A program made the position numbers and the translations under genes. A stretch of 64,000 bases of DNA from Pseudoalteromonas luteoviolacea (lineage in GTDB: Bacteria > Pseudomonadota > Gammaproteobacteria > Enterobacterales > Alteromonadaceae), in the NCBI RefSeq assembly GCF_001696455.1, contig NZ_MAUJ01000001.1, forward strand, positions 806,001-870,000, in the 5' to 3' direction. Position 1 is the first letter of the stretch. Each line of letters starts with the position of its first letter. The notes below the pieces were generated by a model. That model did no database searches, was not told where the DNA came from, and saw nothing but the letters and a program-made list of their open reading frames with translations. This document shows positions 1 to 9,355 of this stretch, one piece after another.

Positions 1-1
1 A

Positions 2-562
2 AAAATTGATGAAGTGAATGTAGCTGAAAAGCCAATGCTAGCTAAACAGCAACTAGGGCTATTTCCAGATCCTTGTGGCTTGTATGAACGCCTTACCCCA
101 AGAGAATATATCCAATTTTTCGCTGAATTAAGTGGCATGAGTAATCAAGCTGCCAAATCTGCGACACAGGATGTACTTGATAAATTACAAATGAATGATA
201 TTGCAGATAGAAAATGTCAGGGGTTTTCTCAAGGGCAAAGAATGAAAACAGCGCTAGCACAAGCCATTGTTCATAAACCAACCAATATTATTTTGGACGA
301 GCCAACACGTGGATTAGATGTAATGAGCACTCGAATCCTAAGAGAGCTTTTATTAATGCTAAAAGAACAGGGGCATTGCGTGCTATTTTCAAGCCATGTT
401 ATGCAAGAGGTTGCGGCATTATGCGATCACGTTGTTGTCATGGTTAAAGGAAAGGTCGTAGCACAGGGCTCTCCTCAAGAGCTTTGTGTAAAAACTCAAA
501 AAGAAACGCTAGAAGAAGCGTTTATTTCACTTATCGGTTCAGATGAGGGACTTGCTGCATGA
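2..562 (+). CDS. natA: NatA-type ABC transporter ATP-binding protein (5' end cut by window edge)
   Basis: ATPase subunit that would power the permease encoded next to it; NatA/NatB systems export Na+ or other substrates. The reading frame is open to the window start, so the N-terminus with Walker A lies outside. Visible are a Q-loop region reading LGLFPDPCGLYERLT (the NatA group also often lacks the Gln), a signature loop FSQGQRMK, Walker B with IILDEPT, a D-loop GLDV and the H-loop histidine in FSSHVMQEV. The GTG at 14 is an internal codon, not a start. The stop overlaps the next start as ATGA, the usual sign of translational coupling. The exact substrate cannot be told; drug or bacteriocin export is an alternative. 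Confidence 0.85.
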   Translation, partial: KIDEVNVAEKPMLAKQQLGLFPDPCGLYERLTPREYIQFFAELSGMSNQAAKSATQDVLDKLQMNDIADRKCQGFSQGQRMKTALAQAIVHKPTNIILDEPTRGLDVMSTRILRELLLMLKEQGHCVLFSSHVMQEVAALCDHVVVMVKGKVVAQGSPQELCVKTQKETLEEAFISLIGSDEGLAA

Positions 563-1695
563 TGAATCTGATTAAAGTCCTGTATAAAAAGGAAATGATT
601 GATGCGAGTCGTGATAAACGCTCAGTCATGGCTGGCCTTTACTACGCAATCGGTGCACCAATTGTAATGTGTTTATTGTTTACCGTGTTGTTGAAGCAAT
701 TGAGTTCTCCCGAGGCTTTAGAGATCACGATTGAAAACGCAGATTATGCCCCGAACCTCGTACGATACTTGGAAGGGAAAGATATCAGCCACGGAGAGTC
801 TGGCAGTGTTAAAGCCATTACTTTGATGATCAGTGAACAGTACCCACAAAACATGTCTCAGGGCAAAAGTGCGACAGTGACTATAATTGCGGATAAATCA
901 GATAACAAACTGATCAAATCTGTACGTAGATTAGAGCGTGCACTTGCTAGATATAACTCAGAAGTTGCTGGTTTACGTCTTATTTCTAGAGGTATTGATC
1001 CAAATATTATGCGGGCGGTCAATGTTCAAACGCATGATCAAGCAACCCCTGATTCGAAAGGAGGCATGTTTTTAGGTATCGCGACGCTTTCAATTATTAT
1101 TGCACTGTTTTACTCGGCGATGAATTTAGCTATTGACACCAGTGCAGGAGAAAGAGAGCGTAACTCACTTGCTCTATTGCTTAGCCATCCATTGAGCAGC
1201 ACTCAAATCGTGCTGGCCAAAGTCGCTGCAATTGCAAGTTACTCTATGATGGGATTGGTGTTGGTTTTGGTCGTATCAAAGTTTGCCTATGGCATGGTAC
1301 CTTGGGAGCAGCTTGGATTTAGTATTAATATTGATGTCATGTTTATTCTATTTTGCACCTTGTTAGGGCTGCCCATTGCGCTAATGTCAGCAAGCTTATT
1401 GGTATTTGTGTCCTTCATGGCAAAGTCGTTTAAAGAAGCGCAATCCTATGTGGCATTTGTACTCTTTGTTCCGATTGGCTTGAGCATGATGACAACGTAT
1501 GACATAGGTACTGATTACGTGCAATGGATACCCATTGCCGCGCAGCAATACGCGATGATTGAAGTCATAAAGGGAAATGAGCTGCCTTTGTTACAGGTCT
1601 TATTGTCCTCAATTAGTACACTGGGTCTATTTGCTATTTTTGCAGCATTAAGTAGCAGAATGCTCAAAAGTGAAAAGGTGGTATTTGGACTTTAA
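559..1695 (+). CDS. natB: NatB-type ABC transporter permease (ABC-2 family)
   Basis: Membrane subunit of the exporter whose ATPase precedes it (4-base overlap). The 378 residues have one TM helix near residues 24-46, a periplasmic region of about 130 residues, then a C-terminal bundle of about five helices from residue 175. The stretch AGERERNSLALLLSHPLS after the second helix is the conserved cytoplasmic motif of NatB-like ABC-2 permeases. The first two codons are both ATG, so the start could be 559 or 562. It ends the operon: a GC-poor stem-loop follows at 1709-1736 and the next gene is convergent. Substrate unknown. Confidence 0.85.
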   Translation: MMNLIKVLYKKEMIDASRDKRSVMAGLYYAIGAPIVMCLLFTVLLKQLSSPEALEITIENADYAPNLVRYLEGKDISHGESGSVKAITLMISEQYPQNMSQGKSATVTIIADKSDNKLIKSVRRLERALARYNSEVAGLRLISRGIDPNIMRAVNVQTHDQATPDSKGGMFLGIATLSIIIALFYSAMNLAIDTSAGERERNSLALLLSHPLSSTQIVLAKVAAIASYSMMGLVLVLVVSKFAYGMVPWEQLGFSINIDVMFILFCTLLGLPIALMSASLLVFVSFMAKSFKEAQSYVAFVLFVPIGLSMMTTYDIGTDYVQWIPIAAQQYAMIEVIKGNELPLLQVLLSSISTLGLFAIFAALSSRMLKSEKVVFGL

Positions 1696-1708
1696 TGTCA
1701 GTTGTGTA

Positions 1709-1736
1709 AGCCAATCAAGTTTTTACTTGGTTGGCT
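1709..1736. terminator. Stem-loop between convergent genes
   Basis: AGCCAATCAAG pairs with CTTGGTTGGCT (one G-T pair) around a six-base loop, 14 bases after the natB stop. There is no clear U-run on either strand, so termination activity is only presumed from position. Confidence 0.4.
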
Positions 1737-1777
1737 ATGTCGCACAGATAACTCGTTGGAATCTAGTAACGGAGACA

Positions 1778-3694
1778 CTAAGCTTTCACCACACAGTTTC
1801 TTCCTCTATTTTTAGCGTCATAGAGCGCAACATCAAGTTTGCTATAAATTTTGTCTAAATTACTTAAATGATTTTGGTAGGTCAACGTTGAAAAGCTTGC
1901 CGTCACAGTCATCTTTTCTCTTGTTTCAGTTGTAATATCATGAGTGCTGAGGCGCTCACGAAATTGGTTGGCTAATTCAAATATTTCGTCATCGGTGACA
2001 TTAGGAATAAATACCATAAACTCTTCCCCTCCAAATCTTGCGAATAACGCTGTTTGAGGGAAAAAGTTTCTTACAAGTTCTGCAGTTTGGATAAGTACAA
2101 GATCACCTGTGGGGTGGCCATATGCATCATTTACCTGTTTAAAATGGTCTAAATCAAACAACATCAACGCATGTTTTTTGCCTAGAGTGGGGTTGCCAAA
2201 TCTGGTGACGCGACCTACAAATGCCCCACGATTTAATGCGCCTGTTAAGTTATCATGCTGAGCGCGATATTTGTGTTTGTTGTAGCCCCTTAGGCTCAAA
2301 AATAACAGAATTAAAGAGAAAACAATTATAACCGCCTGATAACGCTGCCTTTCCTCTAATCTAGAGATCTGTTGTTGTTGTAAGTTGTTGCTTTTTTCAA
2401 GGCGGACATTCTCGAGCTGCTGAGCGGTAACTTCTAACTCTGACTCTAATGCAATCATGGCTTGCATGCTCTTTTGAGCATTCAATTGCTCTTTTTCCAT
2501 AAGTAGTTTGGTATTGAATTGATAAGCTTGTTCATAGTTACCAAGCTTTGCGGTAAGGTCTGAAAGTAATTCCAAGCTTTGAATCAAGTGGGATTTATCA
2601 TTTACGCTCAATGCTAAGTCATGGGCAATCATTGCTTGTTCTATAGCAGCATCCACCTTTCCTAAAGTAAGCATGTTTTCAGCTGCATGAATGCGTATGT
2701 CAGTAATCAAGTTGATATTGTCAGTAACACTAATAAGCGACAGAGCTTGCTCGATTGCGTTTGTTGCTTTTGTTGTCTGTTTTAGCTTTGTATAAACCTT
2801 TGCTTTTTGCACCAGTGTATAAGCTTTACGATACGAGTTATTGAATTCAACGTAGAGTTGATAAGCTTTGTCTAACCAAGTTAATGCATCTTGATGTTGG
2901 TTGGCTCGGTTAGCAACTATTCCCAAATTAAGCATGGTTAAAGCAATTTTAAATTGGTTATTCTGTTGCTCTCTTAATTTCAAAGATTTTTTTAAATACT
3001 TAGTTGCGTCAGAGAAATTGCCTAAATCTAGGTATGTTAATGCCAAGTTGTTGTAATAGGGGGCTTTATTCGCTTCATGTACTGTGTTTGCAATAGCTTG
3101 TTGATACATTTCAATAGCCAAAGCATGATCACCATTAAAATTAGCATTGAGGGCTTTAACATTATGTAAGGAATTGACGCCCCAAAAAAGATCATTCATT
3201 AGCTGAACATTGCGTTCCACCTCTTTAATGTGGTGATTGAGCTGTACGTAGTTTGCGAGTGAGATTTTTACATTAATGTAGAAAAGTTCTACAGTCGCAA
3301 TCACTGCGGGCTCTTCTAACGTGTAGGCCTTCGAGATGGCTTGCTTAAATTCGGCCATTGTTTGCGAATAGATATTCTCGTGTGCGAAGAGCAGTGCAGC
3401 AACTATGTGCTGCAGTATTTCGTCGTTGATGTTGTTAGAGTACACAATACTGCTGGTAAGAGATTGACCTTCACGAAGTGATATTGCTGTTCTCGCAAGT
3501 GTTGCCCCTACATAGATGCGTTCGGAGCCCGGCGCTAGTCGATTTACATGTGATTGCAAATACTCAAAAGCAAGTCGAGTATCCTCGGCCCTTAATTTAT
3601 CGTAAGTTTGTTGCCAGCTGTTTTCTGGTTGAGGCGAAGCTAATACGGGTAGGGGAGCTATAAGGAGCAATAAAAAGACAACGAAAATGCGCAA
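1778..3694 (-). CDS. Membrane-anchored TPR-GGDEF diguanylate cyclase
   Basis: Predicted to make cyclic di-GMP in response to a periplasmic signal. It has a signal peptide (first ~19 residues, ending VLA), tetratricopeptide-like helical repeats from about 60 to 400, a coiled-coil stretch near 400-450, a TM helix near 450-467 and a cytoplasmic GGDEF domain to the end. The active-site loop is GGEEF at 555-559 with an FGGEEF context, and the DxxALYxAKxxGRN helix is intact, so activity is expected. The residues before GGEEF (FPQTALFAR) lack the RxxD inhibitory site, so product feedback through the I-site is unlikely. Translation appears to start at TTG, as no nearby ATG or GTG retains the signal peptide. 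Monocistronic. The ligand is unknown. Confidence 0.9.
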   Translation of the reverse strand: MRIFVVFLLLLIAPLPVLASPQPENSWQQTYDKLRAEDTRLAFEYLQSHVNRLAPGSERIYVGATLARTAISLREGQSLTSSIVYSNNINDEILQHIVAALLFAHENIYSQTMAEFKQAISKAYTLEEPAVIATVELFYINVKISLANYVQLNHHIKEVERNVQLMNDLFWGVNSLHNVKALNANFNGDHALAIEMYQQAIANTVHEANKAPYYNNLALTYLDLGNFSDATKYLKKSLKLREQQNNQFKIALTMLNLGIVANRANQHQDALTWLDKAYQLYVEFNNSYRKAYTLVQKAKVYTKLKQTTKATNAIEQALSLISVTDNINLITDIRIHAAENMLTLGKVDAAIEQAMIAHDLALSVNDKSHLIQSLELLSDLTAKLGNYEQAYQFNTKLLMEKEQLNAQKSMQAMIALESELEVTAQQLENVRLEKSNNLQQQQISRLEERQRYQAVIIVFSLILLFLSLRGYNKHKYRAQHDNLTGALNRGAFVGRVTRFGNPTLGKKHALMLFDLDHFKQVNDAYGHPTGDLVLIQTAELVRNFFPQTALFARFGGEEFMVFIPNVTDDEIFELANQFRERLSTHDITTETREKMTVTASFSTLTYQNHLSNLDKIYSKLDVALYDAKNRGRNCVVKA

Positions 3695-3794
3695 AAAACC
3701 AGACCTAAAGAAACTATAATTGCATATATTAACATAATCATTAGGTGATTTTACAGTCAGGAAGTTGTTATGATTTGTAATCGTGATTGGTGTG

Positions 3795-3823
3795 AAAAAA
3801 CGCCAGCCAAGCTGGCGTTTTTT
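3795..3823 (-). terminator. Rho-independent terminator of the RND operon
   Basis: CGCCAGC and GCTGGCG pair around a three-base loop, flanked by A6 on the left and T6 on the right, so it can work on both strands. It lies 11 bases past the RND pump stop on the minus strand. Confidence 0.9.
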
Positions 3824-3833
3824 ATATTAGGGG

Positions 3834-6800
3834 TTATGCAAGGTCTTCTTGCGTGTCTGTATGGTCTTTTTGGTGATGTTCAGAGATTTCTTTCGCGAGT
3901 TCATGTTTAGAGCGCTTTTCCGTAAACTTGCGCGCAGTTAACCAATAAAAGAATAGAGGAACAAAGAACACCGCAAGGAACGTAGCTGCCATCATACCAC
4001 CCATAACACCTGTACCCACACTATGCCTTGCGCCTGCACCAGCTCCTGAACTCAGAACTAGCGGAACAACACCCAATATAAAGGCTAGGGACGTCATGAT
4101 GATAGGACGAAAGCGAAGCCTTGCGGCCTCAAGTGCTGCCGTGCTCGCGCTCCAGCCCTGCTGATACTTCATTAGCGCATACTCGACGATAAGAATGGCG
4201 TTTTTACTTGCAAGACCAAGTAAAGTGACTAGTCCAATCTGGAAGTAGACATCATTGGTTAATCCCGCTATCCAAATTGATACCAACGCACCAAAAGTAC
4301 CAAAGGGCAGTGCTAACAAAACAGATATTGGCAATGACCAGCGCTCGTACAGTGCCGCGAGGATTAAAAACACCATGACGACCGCAAGCCCCAATGCTAA
4401 TCCTGTAGTGCCCGTGCTACGCTTTTCTTGGAATGCGGATGCAGTCCACTCAAAAGTCATATCGGGTGGCAACACTTCTGCTGCGATACGTTCGATTTCT
4501 GCAATTGCTTGCCCTGAGCTATAACCTGGCGCTGCATTACCCATCAGCTTAACGGCCGATAAGTTATTATAGCGGTGTAAGCTCTCAGGACCTCGCGCAA
4601 ACTCTATATCGGTAAACGCTGAGATTGGCACCATGTCACCTTGATTATTCTTCACATAAATTCGGCCAACATCTTGAGGTGTCATCCTAAACTGAGCTTC
4701 TGCAGATAAAATCACTTGCCAAGAACGACCAAACTTGTTGAAGTCGTTGACATAGTAGTTACCCAGGTTTGCCGCTAATGCATTGAACGCCGAGTTGATG
4801 TTAACGCCCATAGCGCGTGCTTGCTCTCTATCCATATGGACTTCTAGCTGCGGTGCATCTGGACGCCAAAGCGTTTGCAGCCCACCTAGAACAGGGCTTT
4901 GTTGCGCTGCATTCATCATCAGCTGCATACCTTGTTTCAACTTCTCAGGATCAGCGCCAGTTTTATTTTGAAGGTAGAACTCAAAGCCACCAGTTGTGCC
5001 TAGACCAAATATTGCTGGTGGGTTAAACGCTAACACTAACGCTTCATTAATATGCGCTGTTTTCATGAACAGCTCACCGACCAGTGATTTGGTGTCGACT
5101 TCACGCTCATCCCAATGAGTTTGCGTTATAAATAGCGTCGCTGCATTGTTCTTATAACCACCACCCAAAAAGTCGAAGCCTGTAAATGCAACCACGTTTT
5201 CATTTGCAGGGTTTGACTGGGCAGCTTCTACAACCTGTTTGGTCACTTCTGTGGTTCTTTCTAAAGAGGTTCCATCAGGTAAAAATACTGCACTAATATA
5301 AAACCCTTGATCTTCATCAGGCACGAGTGAACCAGGCGTTTTTTGCCATAGAAAGACTGTAGAGCCTATCATTGCAGACATTAATATGAAGCCCAGTGCA
5401 CCGCGGCGGATCATGAAGCTAACTGAGCCAACATATTTGCCCGTTACACGAGTAAACCAATCATTAAACCACAAGAAGAAGCGCGCAGTTTGTTTGTCTT
5501 CATGTTTTAAGATCAGTACACACAAAGCAGGCGTCATGGTGAGTGCAACGACACCTGATAAGCTTACCGAGATTGAAATCGTAATAGCAAACTGACGGAA
5601 TAGTTCACCTGTCAACCCGCCTAAAAACGCGATAGGAATAAATACAGAGCAAAGCACCAATACTATGGCAACAACTGGACCACTCACTTCTTCCATCGCT
5701 TTGTAGGCAGCTTCTCGAGCACTGACATGCTGTTCATGCATAATACGTTCGACATTTTCGAGCACGACGATTGCATCGTCTACCACAATACCAATAGATA
5801 ACACCATGCCAAATAGGGTCAATGTATTGATTGAATATCCCAGCATGTAAAGGCCTGCAAAGGTGCCTAACAAAGATACAGGGACGGCCAAAGTTGGGAT
5901 TAGAGTCGCTCGCCAGTTTTGTAAGAATAGGTACACGACAAGGAACACAAGTACCATTGCTTCGCCCAGTGTGATCAGCACTTCTCTGATAGAAACCTCT
6001 ACGAAACGCGTTGTATCGTAAGAGTTTAAGTGTGCCAAACCCTGTGGGAACTGTGTTTTTAGTTTAGCGATTTCTGCCTCTACTTCATTGGCGACATCTA
6101 GCGCATTAGCGCCTGGCTGAAGAAAAATACCCAACAGAACAGCATCTTTACCATTAATAGTCCCGTTGAAATTATAATCCTTAGAGCCAAGCTCAACGCG
6201 TGCGATATCTTTAAGCCTTAACGTAGAACCATCTGAGTTCGCGCGGATTATGATGTTTTCGAATTCTTCTGGTGTAGATAAGCGACCTTGTGCTGTTACG
6301 CTGTATACCAGTTCCTGTGGGCTTTCGGAAGTAGGAGTTGCTCCAATACTACCTGCGGCGTATTGTGAGTTTTGCTCGCGAATTGCACTGGTAACTTCTT
6401 CGACAGTGACTTTCAATTGGCTCATGATATCTGGACGTAACCAAATGCGCATCGCGTAGTCTCTAGCACCAAATATTTGCACATTAGTAGTACCTGGAAT
6501 TCGCTTGATATTATCCAAGATGTTCATGGTTACATAGTTAGAAGTCCACAAACTCGAGCGACTGTTGTCCGGAGAGTAAAAGGCGTGCACCTGTAGGAAA
6601 CTAGACGAGCCTTTTGCCACGACAACACCTTGCCTGCGGGTTTCTTCTGGCAACCTTGCTTCGACCTGTTTGACGCGGTTATTAACGTCTACAGCTGCTT
6701 GGTCTACATCTGTGCCAATTTCAAATGTGACAGTAATCGTTGTCGCACCAGAACTACTGCTGATTGACTCCATGTACATCATGCCTTCAACACCGGTTAT

Positions 6801-7007
6801 GGCGTTTTCAATAGGCGCAGCTACAGTCTGCTCTAAGACATCCGCCGAAGCACCAGGGTATACGGCGGTAACCTGTACTTGGGGAGGCGATATTTCTGGG
6901 TACTGAGCGACCGGTAGAGTACGCATTGCAGCTAAACCAGCCAGCACAATTACGATTGAAATGACAAACGCAAAAATGGGCCTATCGATAAAATATTTTG
7001 AGAACAT
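3834..7007 (-). CDS. RND multidrug efflux pump, HAE1 (AcrB/MexB-like) inner-membrane transporter
   Basis: Proton-driven trimeric exporter of hydrophobic or amphiphilic compounds, working with a periplasmic adaptor and a TolC-like channel. Its 1057 residues match the family length. The N-terminus FIDRPIFAFVISIVIVLAG is the typical first helix; the TM4 proton-relay pair is present as GIVVDDAIVVLENVERI. Two large periplasmic halves separate two sets of six helices, and the C-terminal half has the usual LAALYERWSLP loop. The start is preceded by AAGGAG, five bases after the adaptor stop, so the two are one operon. No outer-membrane channel gene accompanies it, so a TolC encoded elsewhere is probably used. 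Regulation is probably by the divergent TetR gene. The substrate range cannot be read from sequence. Confidence 0.95.
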   Translation of the reverse strand: MFSKYFIDRPIFAFVISIVIVLAGLAAMRTLPVAQYPEISPPQVQVTAVYPGASADVLEQTVAAPIENAITGVEGMMYMESISSSSGATTITVTFEIGTDVDQAAVDVNNRVKQVEARLPEETRRQGVVVAKGSSSFLQVHAFYSPDNSRSSLWTSNYVTMNILDNIKRIPGTTNVQIFGARDYAMRIWLRPDIMSQLKVTVEEVTSAIREQNSQYAAGSIGATPTSESPQELVYSVTAQGRLSTPEEFENIIIRANSDGSTLRLKDIARVELGSKDYNFNGTINGKDAVLLGIFLQPGANALDVANEVEAEIAKLKTQFPQGLAHLNSYDTTRFVEVSIREVLITLGEAMVLVFLVVYLFLQNWRATLIPTLAVPVSLLGTFAGLYMLGYSINTLTLFGMVLSIGIVVDDAIVVLENVERIMHEQHVSAREAAYKAMEEVSGPVVAIVLVLCSVFIPIAFLGGLTGELFRQFAITISISVSLSGVVALTMTPALCVLILKHEDKQTARFFLWFNDWFTRVTGKYVGSVSFMIRRGALGFILMSAMIGSTVFLWQKTPGSLVPDEDQGFYISAVFLPDGTSLERTTEVTKQVVEAAQSNPANENVVAFTGFDFLGGGYKNNAATLFITQTHWDEREVDTKSLVGELFMKTAHINEALVLAFNPPAIFGLGTTGGFEFYLQNKTGADPEKLKQGMQLMMNAAQQSPVLGGLQTLWRPDAPQLEVHMDREQARAMGVNINSAFNALAANLGNYYVNDFNKFGRSWQVILSAEAQFRMTPQDVGRIYVKNNQGDMVPISAFTDIEFARGPESLHRYNNLSAVKLMGNAAPGYSSGQAIAEIERIAAEVLPPDMTFEWTASAFQEKRSTGTTGLALGLAVVMVFLILAALYERWSLPISVLLALPFGTFGALVSIWIAGLTNDVYFQIGLVTLLGLASKNAILIVEYALMKYQQGWSASTAALEAARLRFRPIIMTSLAFILGVVPLVLSSGAGAGARHSVGTGVMGGMMAATFLAVFFVPLFFYWLTARKFTEKRSKHELAKEISEHHQKDHTDTQEDLA

Positions 7008-7012
7008 AGGGC

Positions 7013-8188
7013 TTATTCTCCTTCAGCCGCTACGTTAACAGGCATACCTGGGAAGAAGATTCGCGCCATACCTTCAACGATAACTGGTTGTTGAGGTTGA
7101 AGTCCTGAGCGTATTACCCACATATTTTCACCATTTAGTTGCACCCATTCGCCTACTTGAACTGGTGCTGGAAGTGCTACGGTCATGCCTTTTTCATTTT
7201 CTGTTGCAACATAGACAAACTTACCAGTTCCGTTGTCTAAAACTGCACGTTGAGGTACTACAATAGCTTCGTTTCTGACAGCGCCACTTAACTGTACACG
7301 AACGAACTGGCCAGGCCTTAACTCTCCATTAGGGTTGGCAATTAGAGCTTGTAGCTCAGAAGTCCCTGTGAAGCGGTTGACTCGTACATCTGAGAAATTA
7401 ACCTTACCTTGCTTTGCGTATAACGAACCGTCTTGCAAGATGATAGTTGCATCAAACTCATTGTTTTTAGGGAGTGTTAACGTTCCTGATTCCACGTCTT
7501 TACGCATGGCAAGCTGTTCTCGCTCAGAAAAGCCAAAACGCGCTCTCATTGTGCTTGTGTCTGTTAACTCAGTGAGTAAAACGGTAGGTCCTGAAACATA
7601 GCTGCCTTGGGACTCTCGTTCTCGACCGATAATTCCGGACACTGGCGCTTTTACTTGCGCATAATCTAAATCAAGCTGAGCTTCGTTAAGTGCTACTTTT
7701 GCAGACTCTAAATTGGCTAGAGCGATGTCATAAGCCGAAACAGCATTATCAAAATCACGTTTCGATACGGAGCGCTCATCTTTTAGCTTTTCTAGTCTGT
7801 TTTTTTCTCTTTTAGCCTGCTCTACATTTGCTTCTGCTGCATGTAAATCAGCTTGCGCTTTTTCTAACTCAAGTTGAAAGGGTTTTAATTCAATTGTGAA
7901 AAGGGACTGACCGGCAGTAATATACTGACCTTCGTCAAAGTTTCTTGACTCTATTAAACCAGAGACTCGAGCTCGAATTTCAACCTCTTTGTTGCCTAGT
8001 AATGTTGCAGGTAATTCAATATTGAATGGTACGCTTTGTGTGGTCACATGCGTGACGCTGACTTTAGCTGGTTGCATACCAAACCCAGCTTGTTGCTGGG
8101 GAGCTTCCGAACAGCCACTGATTATACCTGTTGTAAGCAATGCCAGTGAAAGGTGTTTAAGTTTGCGTTTAAATGATGCTGGATACAT
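7013..8188 (-). CDS. RND periplasmic adaptor (membrane fusion protein), lipoprotein
   Basis: Links the inner-membrane pump to an outer-membrane channel. From the ATG at 8188 (GGAG five bases upstream; an in-frame GTG at 8194 is less likely) it has 391 residues. The lipobox is IISGC with the lipidated cysteine near residue 26. A lipoyl/barrel-sandwich first half (VRARVSGLIESRNFDEGQYI-like segment), an alpha-hairpin of about 80 residues rich in Lys, Glu and Ala, the second lipoyl half (VKAPVSGIIG) and C-terminal beta-barrel and membrane-proximal domains follow in AcrA/MexA order. It is the first gene of the operon with the pump downstream. Confidence 0.93.
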   Translation of the reverse strand: MYPASFKRKLKHLSLALLTTGIISGCSEAPQQQAGFGMQPAKVSVTHVTTQSVPFNIELPATLLGNKEVEIRARVSGLIESRNFDEGQYITAGQSLFTIELKPFQLELEKAQADLHAAEANVEQAKREKNRLEKLKDERSVSKRDFDNAVSAYDIALANLESAKVALNEAQLDLDYAQVKAPVSGIIGRERESQGSYVSGPTVLLTELTDTSTMRARFGFSEREQLAMRKDVESGTLTLPKNNEFDATIILQDGSLYAKQGKVNFSDVRVNRFTGTSELQALIANPNGELRPGQFVRVQLSGAVRNEAIVVPQRAVLDNGTGKFVYVATENEKGMTVALPAPVQVGEWVQLNGENMWVIRSGLQPQQPVIVEGMARIFFPGMPVNVAAEGE

Positions 8189-8371
8189 GAACACTCCAAA
8201 TCCTATTTTATATCGTGCTTACTAAACCAAACAACGAAGACGATGGTCCGTTGTTCAGTGTAGCGTACTGCCTTGTATAAACTAGTTCACAGAGCGTGAA
8301 TTAGCGGGCACTTTGTCATTTGATACCTTCCTCACACCAAAGTAAAGGCTAAATACTCGACAATTATACAA

Positions 8372-8389
8372 GTAAACGCTAGTGTATAC
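8372..8389. promoter_or_regulatory. Operator-like imperfect palindrome, copy 1
   Basis: GTAAACGCTAGTGTATAC: left half GTAAACG, five-base centre, right half GTATAC; 14 of 18 positions are symmetric. It shares its layout with the copies at 8405 and 8437. A TetR-type dimer encoded next door is the natural candidate to bind. Confidence 0.6.
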
Positions 8390-8404
8390 CTGTTGAGGTT
8401 AAAG

Positions 8405-8422
8405 GTAAACGGGGTCGTGTAC
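8405..8422. promoter_or_regulatory. Operator-like imperfect palindrome, copy 2
   Basis: GTAAACGGGGTCGTGTAC has the same left half GTAAACG, a five-base centre and right half GTGTAC. It is 33 bases from copy 1, so it lies on the same DNA face if the helix has about 10.5 bases per turn. It is the weakest copy in its centre. Confidence 0.5.
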
Positions 8423-8436
8423 TTTTATTTTTGTGA

Positions 8437-8454
8437 ATAAACGCAAGTGTTTAC
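8437..8454. promoter_or_regulatory. Operator-like imperfect palindrome, copy 3
   Basis: ATAAACGCAAGTGTTTAC has near-complementary halves TAAAC and GTTTA and lies 32 bases from copy 2 and 60 bases before the TetR start. Placed there, a bound repressor could block both its own gene and the divergent efflux operon. Confidence 0.6.
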
Positions 8455-8513
8455 TTTTTATTGTCCCTAATATTGGTTAAACTTATGTTAATTGATAAGT
8501 GAGAGAGAGATTG

Positions 8514-9113
8514 ATGACACAATTATCCGCCAAAAAGCAGGCGATACTCAGTGCTGCAATCGACCAGTTTGCATTGATGGGATTGCAAGCTACAACCATG
8601 GAAGCAATATGCCAAAAAGCAGGAGTATCAAAACGTACACTGTATAAGCACTATCCAAACAAAGAAGACTTATTTGATGCGGTTGTAATTTCCCTTATTG
8701 AACGAATCCAACCTTTGTCTGCTATTCAGTTTATTCCAAACTATGATTTTGAAGTTCAACTCAAACATTTGGCAAATAGTGCGGTAGGGTTATTGAGTGA
8801 TCCTGACTACATTAGGCTGTCTCGAATTGTTATGATTGAATCTATGCGTAGCGAAGAGCAGGCGCAAAGGTTAAATGAAAAGTTCAGTGATTGTGAAAAG
8901 TCGATGGTTTTATGGTTTGAGGAAGCTTCATTGGCTGGATGTTTAGGGGAGTGTGACGCAGATTTTGCCGCTGCTTTTTTCTGGGGAGGTCTTAAAAGGC
9001 TGACTTTTTGGGAAATGGCGATTCGATGGCAACCGCCGATCGACGAAAAGCAACTTACAGAGTTTATTTCGCAGGCATGTAGACTATTTTGCAATGGTGT
9101 TACCCCACGGTAG
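8514..9113 (+). CDS. TetR/AcrR-family transcriptional repressor
   Basis: Predicted ligand-responsive repressor of the divergent efflux operon. From the ATG at 8514 it has 199 residues; an in-frame GTG at 8499 is possible, but the purine-rich GAGAGAGAG fits as ribosome binding site for the ATG. The N-terminal helix-turn-helix is clear: TTMEAICQKAGVSKRTLY followed by KHYPNKEDLF, the standard TetR recognition region. The C-terminal part has the AefR-like/TetR_C all-helical make-up but no recognisable ligand signature. The three palindromes upstream are its likely binding sites. Confidence 0.92.
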   Translation: MTQLSAKKQAILSAAIDQFALMGLQATTMEAICQKAGVSKRTLYKHYPNKEDLFDAVVISLIERIQPLSAIQFIPNYDFEVQLKHLANSAVGLLSDPDYIRLSRIVMIESMRSEEQAQRLNEKFSDCEKSMVLWFEEASLAGCLGECDADFAAAFFWGGLKRLTFWEMAIRWQPPIDEKQLTEFISQACRLFCNGVTPR

Positions 9114-9315
9114 TAAAAATTGCCTGTTTGGAGGTATCCAAAGCATTGTTTGTTCAATGCCTACTCGTGAGTTTTGTTTATGTACTGCAATGATGGCACT
9201 TGTATCATTGGCAGCTTAACCGTGTTTGAAAAGTCTTTTATATTAGCAATGGTAAAAAGTGGTTCTTGATACGGCTTGCAATTATAGTGAGTGGTAAAAG
9301 AATTTGTGGAGAAGG

Positions 9316-9336
9316 GGTGAGCGTGAACAGCTCACC
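9316..9336. terminator. Hairpin between convergent TetR and DUF3010 genes
   Basis: GGTGAGC and GCTCACC pair around a seven-base loop. No U-run follows on the minus strand and only AAAA follows on the plus strand, so it is a weak terminator candidate. Confidence 0.35.
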
Positions 9337-9355
9337 AAAATGTCATCGAAGTGCG

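Larger units (their letters stand above)
8189..8513. promoter_or_regulatory. Divergent control region of the efflux operon and its TetR gene
   Basis: No gene fits in these 325 bases. The half nearer the TetR gene holds three operator-like repeats (8372, 8405 and 8437). The AT-rich stretch around 8420-8500 probably carries the TetR promoter; I could not assign -10/-35 boxes with confidence for either direction. Confidence 0.6.
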
